Positions 54,070 to 63,294 of a stretch of 64,000 nt of DNA are shown here, in pieces (positions within the stretch are counted from its first letter, which is position 1; each line of letters begins with the position of its first letter). The DNA lies in NCBI RefSeq assembly GCF_002261215.1, contig NZ_NEVS01000001.1:1178001-1242000 (forward strand), read 5' to 3'. Both the position numbers and the translations under genes were made by a program. Source of the DNA: Bordetella genomosp. 11. GTDB lineage: Bacteria > Pseudomonadota > Gammaproteobacteria > Burkholderiales > Burkholderiaceae_B. The notes under the pieces are model-generated. The model worked only from the letters and a program-made list of their open reading frames with translations, made no database searches and was not told where the DNA came from.

Positions 54070-54591
54070 CTATTGCATCGCGGCGCCGTTGCGGGCCATG
54101 CCCTCTTCGTTTCGGGTGCGCGAGGACGCGCCCCAGAATCGCATGCTTTGCAATTCGGCCTGCGCTTGCGTGGGCGACGGACTGAGCTCGGGCCGCAGGA
54201 ACTTGGCGCTGGCATCGCCGGAATTGGTCGAAATCAGGCCGTCCGGTACGAAGCGGATGTACTGCGTCTGTCCCGCCTCTAGGGTGAAGGTCAGGGGTGC
54301 GCCGCGGTGTGCCAGCACGGTATACGTACCCGCCGCGCGATTCACGTAGAAGAAGCCGCCCGGTTTGGCCCGTCCTACCAGGCGGTTGTTGATGCGTACG
54401 CGCGGTTGGGCGTTCGCGCCCAGGCTGACATCCGTCGTGGGCGTATACAGGACGATGCGGCCTTCGCCAGGCGCCATCGGGACCATCGCGTCGGCGACAT
54501 TCGTGTACTGGCGGGAGGCACAGCCGGCCAGCAGCAGTGCCGCGGCGGCGAGCGACAGGAAGACGCGGGAAAGACGGGTGAGCTTGTTCAT
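54070..54591 (-). CDS. DUF2846-type lipoprotein, paralogue 2
   Basis: A 173-residue lipoprotein (lipobox LLLAGC, Cys at about residue 24) with the same core as the 53073-53567 protein: GRIVLYTPTTD, RVRINNRLVGRAKPGGFFYV and GQTQYIRFVPDG. The C-terminal 35 residues are variable. It is divergent from the LysR gene across a 260-bp AT-richer spacer that probably holds both promoters. Confidence 0.8.
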   Translation of the reverse strand: MNKLTRLSRVFLSLAAAALLLAGCASRQYTNVADAMVPMAPGEGRIVLYTPTTDVSLGANAQPRVRINNRLVGRAKPGGFFYVNRAAGTYTVLAHRGAPLTFTLEAGQTQYIRFVPDGLISTNSGDASAKFLRPELSPSPTQAQAELQSMRFWGASSRTRNEEGMARNGAAMQ

Positions 54592-54851
54592 GCGCGTTCG
54601 TTTTTCAGGGGATTGAGGTTAAGAGTGGGGTTTATGTAATTATTTATGTCAGTATAAATCTTTAATTTGCGCGCCGGCGGCGAAGCGTGCCGAGGTTCGC
54701 GGCGGCGAGTTGCCCGCAGCCCGGCGAGCCGAAAGACGGAAGTGGCGGTTCAGACGCCGCCAGTTCCATTTTTCGTGGAACGCACAAAGTCGTTGATAAA
54801 ATCGCACGACGCGAGCCCGGCGACTCCCGCCATCCAGCGCTGCGCGCATCC

Positions 54852-55745
54852 ATGAGAAAAGGCATTCCCAACTTGAGCGCCCTGCAGGCCTTCGAAGCCA
54901 CGGCGCGGCTCGGTACGTTTTCACGGGCAGCCGAAGAGCTTTCGCTGACCCACAGCGCCGTCTATCGCCAGGTGGCCAGCCTGGAGGCGCGGCTGGGTGT
55001 GCAGCTGTTTACCCGGGTGCGGCGGCGCATCGCCCTGACGGATCACGGCGCCGAATATGCCGGCCGCATCCGCCATCACCTCGACCAGATCGAAAAGGAC
55101 ACCTTCGGCCTGGTCAGCCGCACCGGCATGGGCCGCAGCCTGCACATCGCCGTGGTGCCCACCCTGGCCACGACCTGGCTGATTCCACGCCTGGCCGATT
55201 TCAACCGGATGCATCCCGACATCACGGTCAGTCTTTCGGTACGCACGCTGCCTTTCCAGTTCAAGGACCAGCCCTTCGACGGCGCGCTGTATCACGGCGA
55301 TCACATCTGGCCCGGTACCCGGGGCGTATTGCTGTTTCGCGAACGCGAGCTGATTCCCGTGTGCGCGCCGGCGCTGGCGCAGGCCAGCCTGGAACAGGGC
55401 GCCGGTCCCCTGGCGGGCATGCCCCACCTGCACCTGAATTCCCGACCGGACGCCTGGCGCCTGTGGTATGCGGAAAACCGCTTCCTGTTCGGCCCGCAAG
55501 CCGCCGGCGGCCCGCGCTATGAGCTGTTCTCCATGGTCCTGGCGGCGGCGCAGGCGGGCCTGGGGGTGGGCCTGGTGCCGCGTTTCCTGGCCCAGGAAGC
55601 GCTGGACGCCGGCGCGGTCGTCATGCCGACCCCGGCGGTGCTGCCCGTCCCCCAGGGCTATTACTTCAGCTACCCGGACCGCGGCCACCGGGCGGATGCG
55701 CCGCGCGTATTCCAGACGTGGTTGCAGGGCGTGGCCGGGGACTGA
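54852..55745 (+). CDS. LysR-family transcriptional regulator (GcvA/TrpI-like)
   Basis: 297 residues from the ATG at 54852. The N-terminal helix-turn-helix is complete (LSALQAFEATARLGTFSRAAEELSLTHSAV), and the C-terminal co-inducer domain begins near residue 92 (SLHIAVVPTLATTWLIPRL). Length is normal for the family. It lies 222 bp upstream of the amino-acid ABC operon on the same strand. Regulation of that operon is possible but not shown by the sequence. Confidence 0.88.
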   Translation: MRKGIPNLSALQAFEATARLGTFSRAAEELSLTHSAVYRQVASLEARLGVQLFTRVRRRIALTDHGAEYAGRIRHHLDQIEKDTFGLVSRTGMGRSLHIAVVPTLATTWLIPRLADFNRMHPDITVSLSVRTLPFQFKDQPFDGALYHGDHIWPGTRGVLLFRERELIPVCAPALAQASLEQGAGPLAGMPHLHLNSRPDAWRLWYAENRFLFGPQAAGGPRYELFSMVLAAAQAGLGVGLVPRFLAQEALDAGAVVMPTPAVLPVPQGYYFSYPDRGHRADAPRVFQTWLQGVAGD

Positions 55746-55967
55746 GGCGGACGTTTCGCCCGGAACAGCGCTGCGTAAGCCTTCGGCGGACGGGAACGGT
55801 TGCCGGTACAGGTGGCCCGCAGCGCTAAGCTGTATGGCCTCTTTTGATTTTCGTCAGAGGGGTAATACCGATTGTTTCTGAGGGGATTTCTGAAACAATA
55901 CCGGGCTAGTCTCGGACCGCATTACCCGTGCGGTTCGAGTGTTTCTCCTGACCATGGGAATATCTTC

Positions 55968-56897
55968 ATGAAAAAAACGCTGCTTTTTGCTGCTGTCGCT
56001 GCCGCCACCACGCTCACATCCCTTTCGGCCCAGGCCGGCCGTCTGGACGACATCAAGTCCTCGGGCACGATCAAGGTGGGGTTCCGCGACGCTTCGCTGC
56101 CGTTTTCCTATCTGGACGATAACCAGAAGCCCATCGGCTATTCCATGGATATCTGCCACGGCATTGTCGACGCCGTGGGCAAAAGCGTCGGTAAAAAGCT
56201 GAACGTGCAACTGGTACCCGTTACCTCGTCCACGCGTATTCCGCTGATCGCCAACGGTACCGTCGATATCGAATGCGGCTCGACCACCAACAACCTGGAG
56301 CGCCAGAAGCAGGTCAGCTTCGCGCCCACGACGTTCGTGACGGCCAACCGCTTTGTCGCCAAGAAGTCCTCCAACTTCAAGACGCTGGAAGACCTGAAGG
56401 GCAAGACCGTGATTTCCACCGCGGGCACCAGCAACATCAAGTGGCTGACCGAGGCCAATGGCGGCCAGGCCTCCTACCTGGACGGCAAGAAAGTGTCCCC
56501 CCTCGGCATGAACATCATTCCCGCGAAGGATCACGCCGAAGCCTTCCTGACCGTCGAAAACGGCCGCGCCGCGGCGTTCTTCATGGATGACGTGCTGCTG
56601 GCCGGCCTGGTCGCCACCTCGCGCAACCCCAAGGAATGGATGATCAGCCAGCAGGCCTATTCGGTCGAGCCGTATGCCGTGATGGAGCCCAAGGACGATC
56701 CGGCCTTCAAGAAAGTCGTCGACGATGCGGTCGTCGCGATGATCAAGGACGGCACGGTCGAAAAGCTGTACAAGAAGTGGTTCCTGTCGCCCATCCCGCC
56801 CAAGAACGTCAACCTGGATCTGCCGATGAGCCCGGCCCTGAAGAAGGTGCTGGCCAATCCGACGGATTCGGGCGATCCGGCGGTGTACAAGCAATAA
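55968..56897 (+). CDS. gltI: Glutamate/aspartate ABC transporter substrate-binding protein
   Basis: 309 residues from the ATG at 55968 with a signal peptide cleaved near AQA-GRLDD. It is a GltI/DEBP-type binding protein: IKVGFRDASLPFSYLDDNQKPIGYSMDIC, STTNNLERQKQVSFAPT and VMEPKDDPAFKKVV (partly quoted) are typical. It is first in gltIJKL. A terminator-like hairpin lies between it and gltJ, which would raise the binding protein relative to the membrane parts. The ligand is inferred from family. Confidence 0.9.
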   Translation: MKKTLLFAAVAAATTLTSLSAQAGRLDDIKSSGTIKVGFRDASLPFSYLDDNQKPIGYSMDICHGIVDAVGKSVGKKLNVQLVPVTSSTRIPLIANGTVDIECGSTTNNLERQKQVSFAPTTFVTANRFVAKKSSNFKTLEDLKGKTVISTAGTSNIKWLTEANGGQASYLDGKKVSPLGMNIIPAKDHAEAFLTVENGRAAAFFMDDVLLAGLVATSRNPKEWMISQQAYSVEPYAVMEPKDDPAFKKVVDDAVVAMIKDGTVEKLYKKWFLSPIPPKNVNLDLPMSPALKKVLANPTDSGDPAVYKQ

Positions 56898-56958
56898 TCA
56901 TCGTTCGCTTTCGATGAGCGGCGTGGGCGGCCAGGTGCCGTCCACCCTGATTTCCCTG

Positions 56959-56988
56959 CGCCGGCGCATCAGCGCCGGCGTGGTTTTT
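56959..56988 (+). terminator. Attenuating hairpin between gltI and gltJ
   Basis: A perfect 9-bp GC stem CGCCGGCGC / GCGCCGGCG (56959-56967, 56972-56980) with an ATCA loop, then TGGTTTTTCC. It is a partial terminator or a 3'-end-stabilising structure for the gltI message. Confidence 0.7.
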
Positions 56989-57002
56989 CCGCAGGATCAC
57001 AC

Positions 57003-57761
57003 ATGCATTACAACTGGAACTGGTCCATCTTTTTCGAGATGTCGCCCGATGGCTCCGGTACCTATCTGGACGCGCTGCTGCGTGGACTGGGCTGGACAGT
57101 CTCGACTGCGCTGCTGGCATGGATACTGGCCTTCTCCCTGGGTTCCGTGATCGGCGTGATGCGCACCACGGAAAGCAAGGTCGCACAGCGTATCGGCACA
57201 TGTTATGTGGAGCTCTTCCGCAACATACCGCTGCTCGTGCAAATGTTCATCTGGTATTTCGTGATACCCGAGCTGGTGCCGACATCGCTGGGCGATGCCA
57301 TCAAGCAAATGCCGCCCCCCTGGGGCATGTTCTGGCCGGCCGTGCTGTGCCTGGGATTCTTTACGTCCTCGCGGGTGGCCGAACAGGTCCGCTCCGGCAT
57401 AGGGTCGCTGCCGCGCGGCCAGCGCATGGCGGGGACGGCCATGGGCCTGCGTCCGGCGCAGGTGTACCGTTATGTGCTGCTGCCGATGGCCTATCGCATC
57501 ATCCTGCCGCCCATGACGTCCGAATTTCTCAACCTGATCAAGAACACCTCGATCGCTTTCACCATCGGGCTGCTGGAACTGACGGGCGCGGCGCGCTCCA
57601 TGCAGGAATTCAGCTTCCAGGTGTTCGAGGCCTTCGCCGGCGCGACGCTGCTGTATTTCGCGCTGAACATGGTTGTGCAGCTGGGCGCGCGCGCCCTGGA
57701 ACGCCGCGTCTCGGTGCCGGGCTTCGTCGGCTCCAAGTCCAGCGGCACCGGCGGCCATTGA
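57003..57761 (+). CDS. gltJ: Glutamate/aspartate ABC transporter permease
   Basis: A 252-residue His/Glu/Gln/Arg-type permease with five hydrophobic segments. The cytoplasmic EAA-like loop AGTAMGLRPAQVYRYVLLPMAYR is intact (quoted in part: GLRPAQVYRYVLLP). Early features include LFRNIPLLVQMFIWYF. It pairs with GltK to form the channel and ends 14 bp before it. Confidence 0.93.
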   Translation: MHYNWNWSIFFEMSPDGSGTYLDALLRGLGWTVSTALLAWILAFSLGSVIGVMRTTESKVAQRIGTCYVELFRNIPLLVQMFIWYFVIPELVPTSLGDAIKQMPPPWGMFWPAVLCLGFFTSSRVAEQVRSGIGSLPRGQRMAGTAMGLRPAQVYRYVLLPMAYRIILPPMTSEFLNLIKNTSIAFTIGLLELTGAARSMQEFSFQVFEAFAGATLLYFALNMVVQLGARALERRVSVPGFVGSKSSGTGGH

Positions 57762-57775
57762 GTGAGGGGAACGCG

Positions 57776-58468
57776 ATGAATAATGGATTCGATTTCGACG
57801 TCATCATGCGTTCGCTGCCGTACCTGTTTCGCGACGGGATGGTCTTCACGCTGAAGCTCACCATCCTCTCGGCGATCGGCGGCCTGTTCCTCGGTACCAT
57901 CCTGGCGATGATGCGGTTGTCCAGTAACCGCCTTTTCAACTGGATCGGCACGATATACGTCAATGGCCTGCGCGCCTTGCCGCTGCTGCTGGTGATCTTC
58001 TGGTTCTACTTCCTGGTGCCCTATATCGGTGCCTGGCTGACCGGGTCCGACAGGCCGCTGGCGGTGGGGGGCTTTACCTCCGCGCTGATTACCTTCACGC
58101 TGTTCGAGGCAGCCTACTACTGCGAGATCATGCGGGCGGGCATCCAGTCCATCCCGCGCGGGCAGATCGCGGCCGGACAGGCGCTGGGGCTGCGGTACTT
58201 CCAGGTCATGGGGCACATCATCCTGCCGCAGGCCTTCCGCAATATGATGCCCGTGCTGCTGACCCAGACCATCGTGCTGTTCCAGGACACGTCGCTGGTC
58301 TATGTGCTGTCCCTGACGGACTTCATGGGCGCCGCCTCCAAGATCGCGCAGCGCGACGGCCGCCTGGTGGAAATGTATTTGTTCGCGGCCGCCGTGTACT
58401 TCGTCATCTGCTTCACGCTGTCGCGCGTGGTCAAGCGGATGCAGACACGCATGGCAATTGTGCGCTGA
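57776..58468 (+). CDS. gltK: Glutamate/aspartate ABC transporter permease
   Basis: 230 residues from the ATG at 57776 (GGGGAACGCG upstream); the open frame continues back through gltJ as a shadow. It has the amino-acid permease layout, with LRALPLLLVIFWFYFLVPY and an EAA-like loop GQALGLRYFQVMGHIILPQAF (partly quoted). It forms the membrane pore with GltJ and is followed 26 bp later by the ATPase gene. Confidence 0.92.
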   Translation: MNNGFDFDVIMRSLPYLFRDGMVFTLKLTILSAIGGLFLGTILAMMRLSSNRLFNWIGTIYVNGLRALPLLLVIFWFYFLVPYIGAWLTGSDRPLAVGGFTSALITFTLFEAAYYCEIMRAGIQSIPRGQIAAGQALGLRYFQVMGHIILPQAFRNMMPVLLTQTIVLFQDTSLVYVLSLTDFMGAASKIAQRDGRLVEMYLFAAAVYFVICFTLSRVVKRMQTRMAIVR

Positions 58469-58494
58469 CGCGCGGCCACTTCCGGGGTTTATGA

Positions 58495-59238
58495 ATGGCA
58501 ATGATAGAAATCAAGAATGTCAGCAAGTGGTACGGCGATTTCCAGGTGCTGACGGATTGCACGACCACGGTCGCCAAGGGCGAAGTCGTGGTGGTATGCG
58601 GGCCGTCCGGCTCCGGCAAATCCACGCTGATCAAGACGGTCAACGGCCTGGAGCCCTTCCAGAAGGGCGAAATCACCGTGGACGGTACGTCGGTGGGATC
58701 GCCGAAGACGGATCTGCCGAAGCTGCGCTCGCGCGTGGGCATGGTGTTCCAGCATTTCGAGCTGTTCCCGCATTTGTCCGTGACGCAGAACCTCGCTTTG
58801 GCCCAGGTCAAGGTGCTGGGCCGCAGCAAGGACGAAGCCGTGGCGCGCGGCCTGAAGCTGCTGGATCGCGTCGGCCTGAGCGCGCACAAGGACAAATTCC
58901 CGGGGCAGTTGTCGGGGGGGCAGCAGCAGCGCGTGGCGATCGCCCGCGCGCTGTCGATGGACCCCATTGCCATGCTGTTCGACGAGCCGACGTCCGCGCT
59001 GGACCCGGAAATGGTCAACGAAGTGCTGGACGTCATGGTGGACCTGGCGCGCGAGGGCATGACCATGATGGTGGTCACCCATGAAATGGGCTTCGCCCGC
59101 AAGGTGGCCAACCGCGTCGTCTTCATGGATGTGGGCGGACTTATCGTCGAGGATTGCGGCAAGGAAGAGTTCTTCGGCAACCTGGAGGCCCGCTCGCCGC
59201 GCGCCCAGCAGTTCCTGTCGAAGATCCTGTCGCACTGA
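58495..59238 (+). CDS. gltL: Glutamate/aspartate ABC transporter ATP-binding protein
   Basis: A 247-residue ABC ATPase with Walker A GPSGSGKST, Q-loop VFQHFELFPHL, signature LSGGQQQRVAIARAL, Walker B AMLFDEPTSALDP and switch VVTHEMGFARKV. It is the last gene of gltIJKL and energises uptake. It ends 18 bp before a strong hairpin shared with the convergent cytochrome-like gene. Confidence 0.94.
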   Translation: MAMIEIKNVSKWYGDFQVLTDCTTTVAKGEVVVVCGPSGSGKSTLIKTVNGLEPFQKGEITVDGTSVGSPKTDLPKLRSRVGMVFQHFELFPHLSVTQNLALAQVKVLGRSKDEAVARGLKLLDRVGLSAHKDKFPGQLSGGQQQRVAIARALSMDPIAMLFDEPTSALDPEMVNEVLDVMVDLAREGMTMMVVTHEMGFARKVANRVVFMDVGGLIVEDCGKEEFFGNLEARSPRAQQFLSKILSH

Positions 59239-59256
59239 TCGCCGCGGCTTCTGCAT

Positions 59257-59284
59257 ACGGCGCGCCGGCAAGCCGGCACGCCGT
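59257..59284. terminator. Strong hairpin between convergent gltL and cytochrome-like genes
   Basis: Two 13-base arms (59257-59269 and 59272-59284; ACGGCGCGCCGGC against GCCGGCACGCCGT) pair with one mismatch around an AA loop. The right arm reaches the stop codon of the minus-strand gene. The T-tracts on either side are weak. Confidence 0.6.
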
Positions 59285-60447
59285 CATTTGGCGAACAGCA
59301 GGCCCCACATGAAGTCATAGAGCCTGGATTGCGCGAGCACCCCGGGCACGGGCTTTCCTATCGGGTTGAAGGGCAACATTGCCGTCACGCTGCTTTCCGG
59401 GCTGCCGTCCCGTCCGAAGGACGCATAGGCGTGGCAAGCGATGCAGGAAGATGCCGCAACGGTTCCGTTCCCTGTGATCCCTTCTATGACCGAGTTGCCG
59501 AGCACGTATGGCGTGCCATCGGCCGCCGCGTAGTCCACTTCCGATGACTTCAGGCAGTAGTTGCGCCAGACGGGCGCCACCTGCCGGGCATTCATCATGT
59601 TGACGAGGGCCGCGGTTTTGTCGCAGTAGCCGTACTGCGAATTGACGGTATTCCGCTGGGGAGCGACGACCGCTTTGGCGGCCCCGAAGGTATCGGAACA
59701 GCCGATAAAGTCGCAGCGCCCCGGGGTCAGGTAGTGTTCGAACGTGGCCCATACCCAGTTCGGATTCTGCCGGCTGCTCAGGTGCATGGACACCAGCGCA
59801 TACTCGACGGAGTTGACGGTGGTCGTGTAGTAGTCCTGGCGGACACGTTCCACCGTCTCGTACGGTATCCATTGGCTTACCGTCGCAACGGGCACCCAGT
59901 CCACCTTGACGGCCAACGAGGACAGCGGCATGGCGACGGTGAATGCCGGGTCCTGGAACGCCTGCTTCAACCCCGCCCGGCTATAGAGCTTGTTCTGGAC
60001 GATGTAGTCGAACTGGGGCCGATTCCTTCTCGTCTCCTCGGCGATGCAACCCGTGCTTGGGAAGCCGCCGACGCCCGCGTTGCCGGGCGTCGCGCAGGGT
60101 ACGTCGATCGCGCCGAGGTGCGGATTTTTGATGTTTTCCAGCATGCTCCCGTGAAGGCGCTTGGGCGCATCGGCGGCCGGCCATTTGGGATCGGCAGCGA
60201 ACGTATCCAGATCGGATGCCCAGGTTTCGAACTCGACCTTGCCTTTTACCGATGATGGCGTGGTCGCGGTGATGAACTGCTGCCACATGAACTGGTCGGA
60301 ATTTTCCTGCCTGCCATCCACCGAGCCCGCCTTGGCAGGCACCGCGACGACGATCGTCCCGTCATCCGCCTTGGCCGCCAATGGCGAGATAAGCATTGCC
60401 AGCCATGCGGTAAGGCCAAAAGCCCAGGCACCGTATCGTTTGTCCAT
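59284..60447 (-). CDS. Exported cytochrome c-like protein of unknown role
   Basis: A 387-residue protein with a signal peptide (about residues 1-27, ending AAKADD). The single heme-attachment motif CIACHA (Cys335-His339) is near the C-terminus; other cysteines are spread through the body (DVPCATPGN, GCIAEE, RCDFIGCSD, YCDKTA). No axial-Met assignment is possible from sequence alone. The large upstream domain has no resemblance I recognise. It stands alone, convergent with gltL, so its electron partner is unknown. Confidence 0.78.
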   Translation of the reverse strand: MDKRYGAWAFGLTAWLAMLISPLAAKADDGTIVVAVPAKAGSVDGRQENSDQFMWQQFITATTPSSVKGKVEFETWASDLDTFAADPKWPAADAPKRLHGSMLENIKNPHLGAIDVPCATPGNAGVGGFPSTGCIAEETRRNRPQFDYIVQNKLYSRAGLKQAFQDPAFTVAMPLSSLAVKVDWVPVATVSQWIPYETVERVRQDYYTTTVNSVEYALVSMHLSSRQNPNWVWATFEHYLTPGRCDFIGCSDTFGAAKAVVAPQRNTVNSQYGYCDKTAALVNMMNARQVAPVWRNYCLKSSEVDYAAADGTPYVLGNSVIEGITGNGTVAASSCIACHAYASFGRDGSPESSVTAMLPFNPIGKPVPGVLAQSRLYDFMWGLLFAK

Positions 60448-60657
60448 CTCGCACCCCGTTCGATGTATAGGGAAATTCCGGTCTTGCCGGTCCCTACCAT
60501 CCTATGGGGGCGCGTGGCGCCGTGCTTTTATCCGGCGGATATTCCGTTTGAATTCATGCCCGGATCATCCGATTCGTCCGTATCCGTCATCGCGCCGGAT
60601 AGCCGGCTCGGGCCGGACGGCGCGCATGTCCATGCCGACGCGGCGGCCTTGCCTCCG

Positions 60658-61512
60658 TCAGCGGAAGACCACCGTCCGGTTGCCGTTCAGCAGGATGCGG
60701 TGTTCCACGTGGCTGCGCACCGCGCGCGCCAGCACCAGCGATTCCACATCGCTGCCGACCTGGGTGAGATCCTGCGCGGACATCGTGTGGTCCACGCGTT
60801 CGATGTCCTGTTCGATGATCGGGCCTTCGTCCAGGTCGGGCGTGACGTAGTGCGCGGTGGCACCGATGATTTTCACGCCGCGCTGGTGCGCCTGGTGATA
60901 GGGGCGAGCACCCTTGAAGCTGGGCAGGAAGCTGTGGTGGATATTGATGGCCCGGCCCGCCAGCGCGCGGCACATATCGCCGGACAGGATCTGCATATAG
61001 CGGGCCAGGACCACCAGGTCGATATGCAGTTCGTCCACCAGCCGCAGGACCTGGCTTTCCTGTTCGGCCTTGGTTTCCGGCGTTACCGGCAGGTGATGGA
61101 AGGGGATATCGTAGGACGCCGCCAGGCCGGCGTAGTCCGTGTGATTCGACACGATGGCGGCGACTTCGGCATGCAGGTGGCCGCTGCGCACGCGGAACAA
61201 CAGGTCGTTCAGGCAGTGCCCCTGGCGGCTGACCATGATCAGCAGGCGTGCCTTGCGGCGCGCGTCGTGGATCTGCCAGTCCATCGCGTGCTCGCCGGCA
61301 AGAGGGGCGAAGCGCGCGCGCAGCGCGTCGGGCGCCACGGCGGGCGGAACGTCGAAGTGCACGCGCAGGAAAAAGCGTCCGGTTTCGTCGTCGCCGAATT
61401 GCTGCGAATCCAGGATGTTGCATCCCAGTTCGAACAGCAGGCCGCTGACGCGATAGACGATGCCCGTGCGGTCGGGGCAGGAAAGCGTCAGGATGTAGTC
61501 GTTGTGCTGCAT
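60658..61512 (-). CDS. purU: Formyltetrahydrofolate deformylase
   Basis: A 284-residue PurU: an N-terminal ACT domain (about residues 5-85, ILTLSCPDRTGIVYRVSGLL) and a C-terminal formyltransferase-fold domain (about 90-280) with HHSFLPSFKGARPYHQA and TAHYVTPDLDEGPIIEQD (partly quoted). It hydrolyses 10-formyl-THF to formate and THF. About 50 bp separate it from the next minus-strand gene upstream. Confidence 0.93.
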   Translation of the reverse strand: MQHNDYILTLSCPDRTGIVYRVSGLLFELGCNILDSQQFGDDETGRFFLRVHFDVPPAVAPDALRARFAPLAGEHAMDWQIHDARRKARLLIMVSRQGHCLNDLLFRVRSGHLHAEVAAIVSNHTDYAGLAASYDIPFHHLPVTPETKAEQESQVLRLVDELHIDLVVLARYMQILSGDMCRALAGRAINIHHSFLPSFKGARPYHQAHQRGVKIIGATAHYVTPDLDEGPIIEQDIERVDHTMSAQDLTQVGSDVESLVLARAVRSHVEHRILLNGNRTVVFR

Positions 61513-61564
61513 GATCGGTAGATGCCTCGAAAGGGCGGTCCGGTTATGGTGAAAATCGGTGCGC

Positions 61565-62674
61565 TCAGCCCTGGAGCGCGGCCAGCACGTGTTCGGCGAT
61601 CGCCAGGCTGGACGTCAGGCCCGGCGATTCGATGCCGAACAGATTGACGAGCCCGCGCACGCCATGCCGGCCGGGTCCGGCGATGACGAAGTCGGCCGCG
61701 GGTTCATGCGGCCCGGAGATCTTCGGGCGGATGCCGGTGTAGCCCGGCGCCAGCGCGCCGTCGGGCAAGGCCGGCCAATAGCTGCGCACCGCCTCGTAGA
61801 ATACGTCCGCGCGCCGTGGATCGAGTGTGTAGTCCTCGTCGTTTATCCATTCCGTGTCGGGACCGAACTTCGCCTGGCCGCCCATATCCAGCGTCAGGTG
61901 CACCCCAAGCCCCGCGTGCTGCGGTACCGGGTAGATCAGCCGGGAAAACGGTGCGCGCCCCGCCAGCGTGAAATAACTGCCCTTGCACAGGTATTCGGCC
62001 GGAATACTGGCCGCCGGCACGCCTTCCACGCGCCGCGCCAGCGTGGGCGCGTGCAGCCCGGCCGCATTGATCAGCGTCGCGCACGACAGCGTCATGGCGT
62101 CCTGGCCACCGAAACGCAGGTCGAAGCCGCCTTCCGGACGTACGGCACCGGACAGCAGCGGCGTATGGAAGACGCATTGCGCGCCGGCGTTTTCCGCATC
62201 ACCCTGCAGGGCCAGCATCAGCGCGTGGCTGTCGACGATGCCGGTCGACGGCGACAGCAAAGCGGCGGTGCATTGCAGGGCGGGCTCCATGGCGATCGCC
62301 TGCGTCCCGGACAGGCGCTCCAGGTCGTCCACGCCATTGGCCCGGGCGCGCCGCGCGATGTCATCCAGCATGGCGCCTTGCGCGGCGTCGGTGGCGACGA
62401 TCAGCTTGCCCAACCGGCGGTGCGGAATGCCGCGCTCCGCGCAATAGGCATACAGCATCCGTTTGCCGCGCACGCACAGTTCTGCCTTCAGGCTGCCGGC
62501 CGGATAGTAGATGCCGGCGTGGATCACTTCCGAATTGCGGGAACTGGTCCCGGTGCCGATGCCCTCCGCGGCTTCCGCGACCAGCACTTCGCGCCCCGAC
62601 AAGGCGAGGGCGCGCGCGATCGCCAGGCCCACCACCCCCGCGCCCACGACGACGCAATCGATATCGGTCGCCAT
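61565..62674 (-). CDS. FAD-dependent oxidoreductase, L-2-hydroxyglutarate oxidase (LhgO)-like
   Basis: A 369-residue DAO-family flavoprotein with the dinucleotide fold [18 protein letters not shown] at the N-terminus and the LhgO-type segment [19 protein letters not shown]. Late conserved parts include [11 protein letters not shown] and [16 protein letters not shown]. LhgO enzymes oxidise L-2-hydroxyglutarate to 2-oxoglutarate with quinone as acceptor. Substrate assignment is by family. It begins 6 bp after the flavin reductase stop, so the two are probably one unit. Confidence 0.85.
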   Translation of the reverse strand: MATDIDCVVVGAGVVGLAIARALALSGREVLVAEAAEGIGTGTSSRNSEVIHAGIYYPAGSLKAELCVRGKRMLYAYCAERGIPHRRLGKLIVATDAAQGAMLDDIARRARANGVDDLERLSGTQAIAMEPALQCTAALLSPSTGIVDSHALMLALQGDAENAGAQCVFHTPLLSGAVRPEGGFDLRFGGQDAMTLSCATLINAAGLHAPTLARRVEGVPAASIPAEYLCKGSYFTLAGRAPFSRLIYPVPQHAGLGVHLTLDMGGQAKFGPDTEWINDEDYTLDPRRADVFYEAVRSYWPALPDGALAPGYTGIRPKISGPHEPAADFVIAGPGRHGVRGLVNLFGIESPGLTSSLAIAEHVLAALQG

Positions 62675-62680
62675 GCCAAC

Positions 62681-63199
62681 CTATTCCCGTTCCGCTGCCG
62701 CAGGGTCCGGCGTCAGGTCGAAGCCGCCGGCATGGTAGACCAGCGGCAGGGCGCCGCTGTGGCCGCAGTGTTCGACCTGGCCCACCATGATGATGTGGTC
62801 GCCTTCCTCATAGCGGCTGCGGTTGTAGCACTCGAACCAGGCGGCGCAGTGATCGCCCAGCATGCGCGTCCCGCCCGGCGCGTAAGTCTCTCGCATGCCC
62901 GCGTAGCGCTCCAGCACGCTGCCGCGCGCGAAGCGCTCCGCCAGGTGCAGCTGGTCCGCTCCCAGTACGTTCACCACATAGCGTTCGCATCCCATGAAGG
63001 CGTCCCGCGAGCGCGAACTTGCCGACAGGCTCCACAGCACCAGGGGCGGCTCCAGCGAGACGGAGTTGAAGGAGCTGACGGTCAGCCCCAGCGGCTTGCC
63101 GTCGGGCCCGGTGGCGGTAACCACCGTGACACCGGTCGCGAAGCGGCCCAGCGCGGTGCGGAAGTAGGCGGCGTCGAAGTCAGGTGAAGATGCGGACAT
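62681..63199 (-). CDS. Flavin reductase-like domain protein
   Basis: A 172-residue flavin-binding split-barrel protein: FRTALGRFATGVTVVTATG and SSFNSVSLEPPLVLWSLS are the usual flavin reductase signature. The C-terminal VGQVEHCGHSGALPLVYHAGGF completes the domain. Such proteins supply reduced flavin to two-component monooxygenases or act on their own. No monooxygenase partner is adjacent; the next gene downstream is the LhgO-like oxidase. Confidence 0.88.
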   Translation of the reverse strand: MSASSPDFDAAYFRTALGRFATGVTVVTATGPDGKPLGLTVSSFNSVSLEPPLVLWSLSASSRSRDAFMGCERYVVNVLGADQLHLAERFARGSVLERYAGMRETYAPGGTRMLGDHCAAWFECYNRSRYEEGDHIIMVGQVEHCGHSGALPLVYHAGGFDLTPDPAAAERE

Positions 63200-63294
63200 G
63201 CGCGGTACGTCGTGGAGGCTGGGCGGCGGGGCGTGTATGGGAACTGGACCCGCGGTCCGGGCGGTTGCTGGTGGGGCCGCAACGGCGGCCGCGG

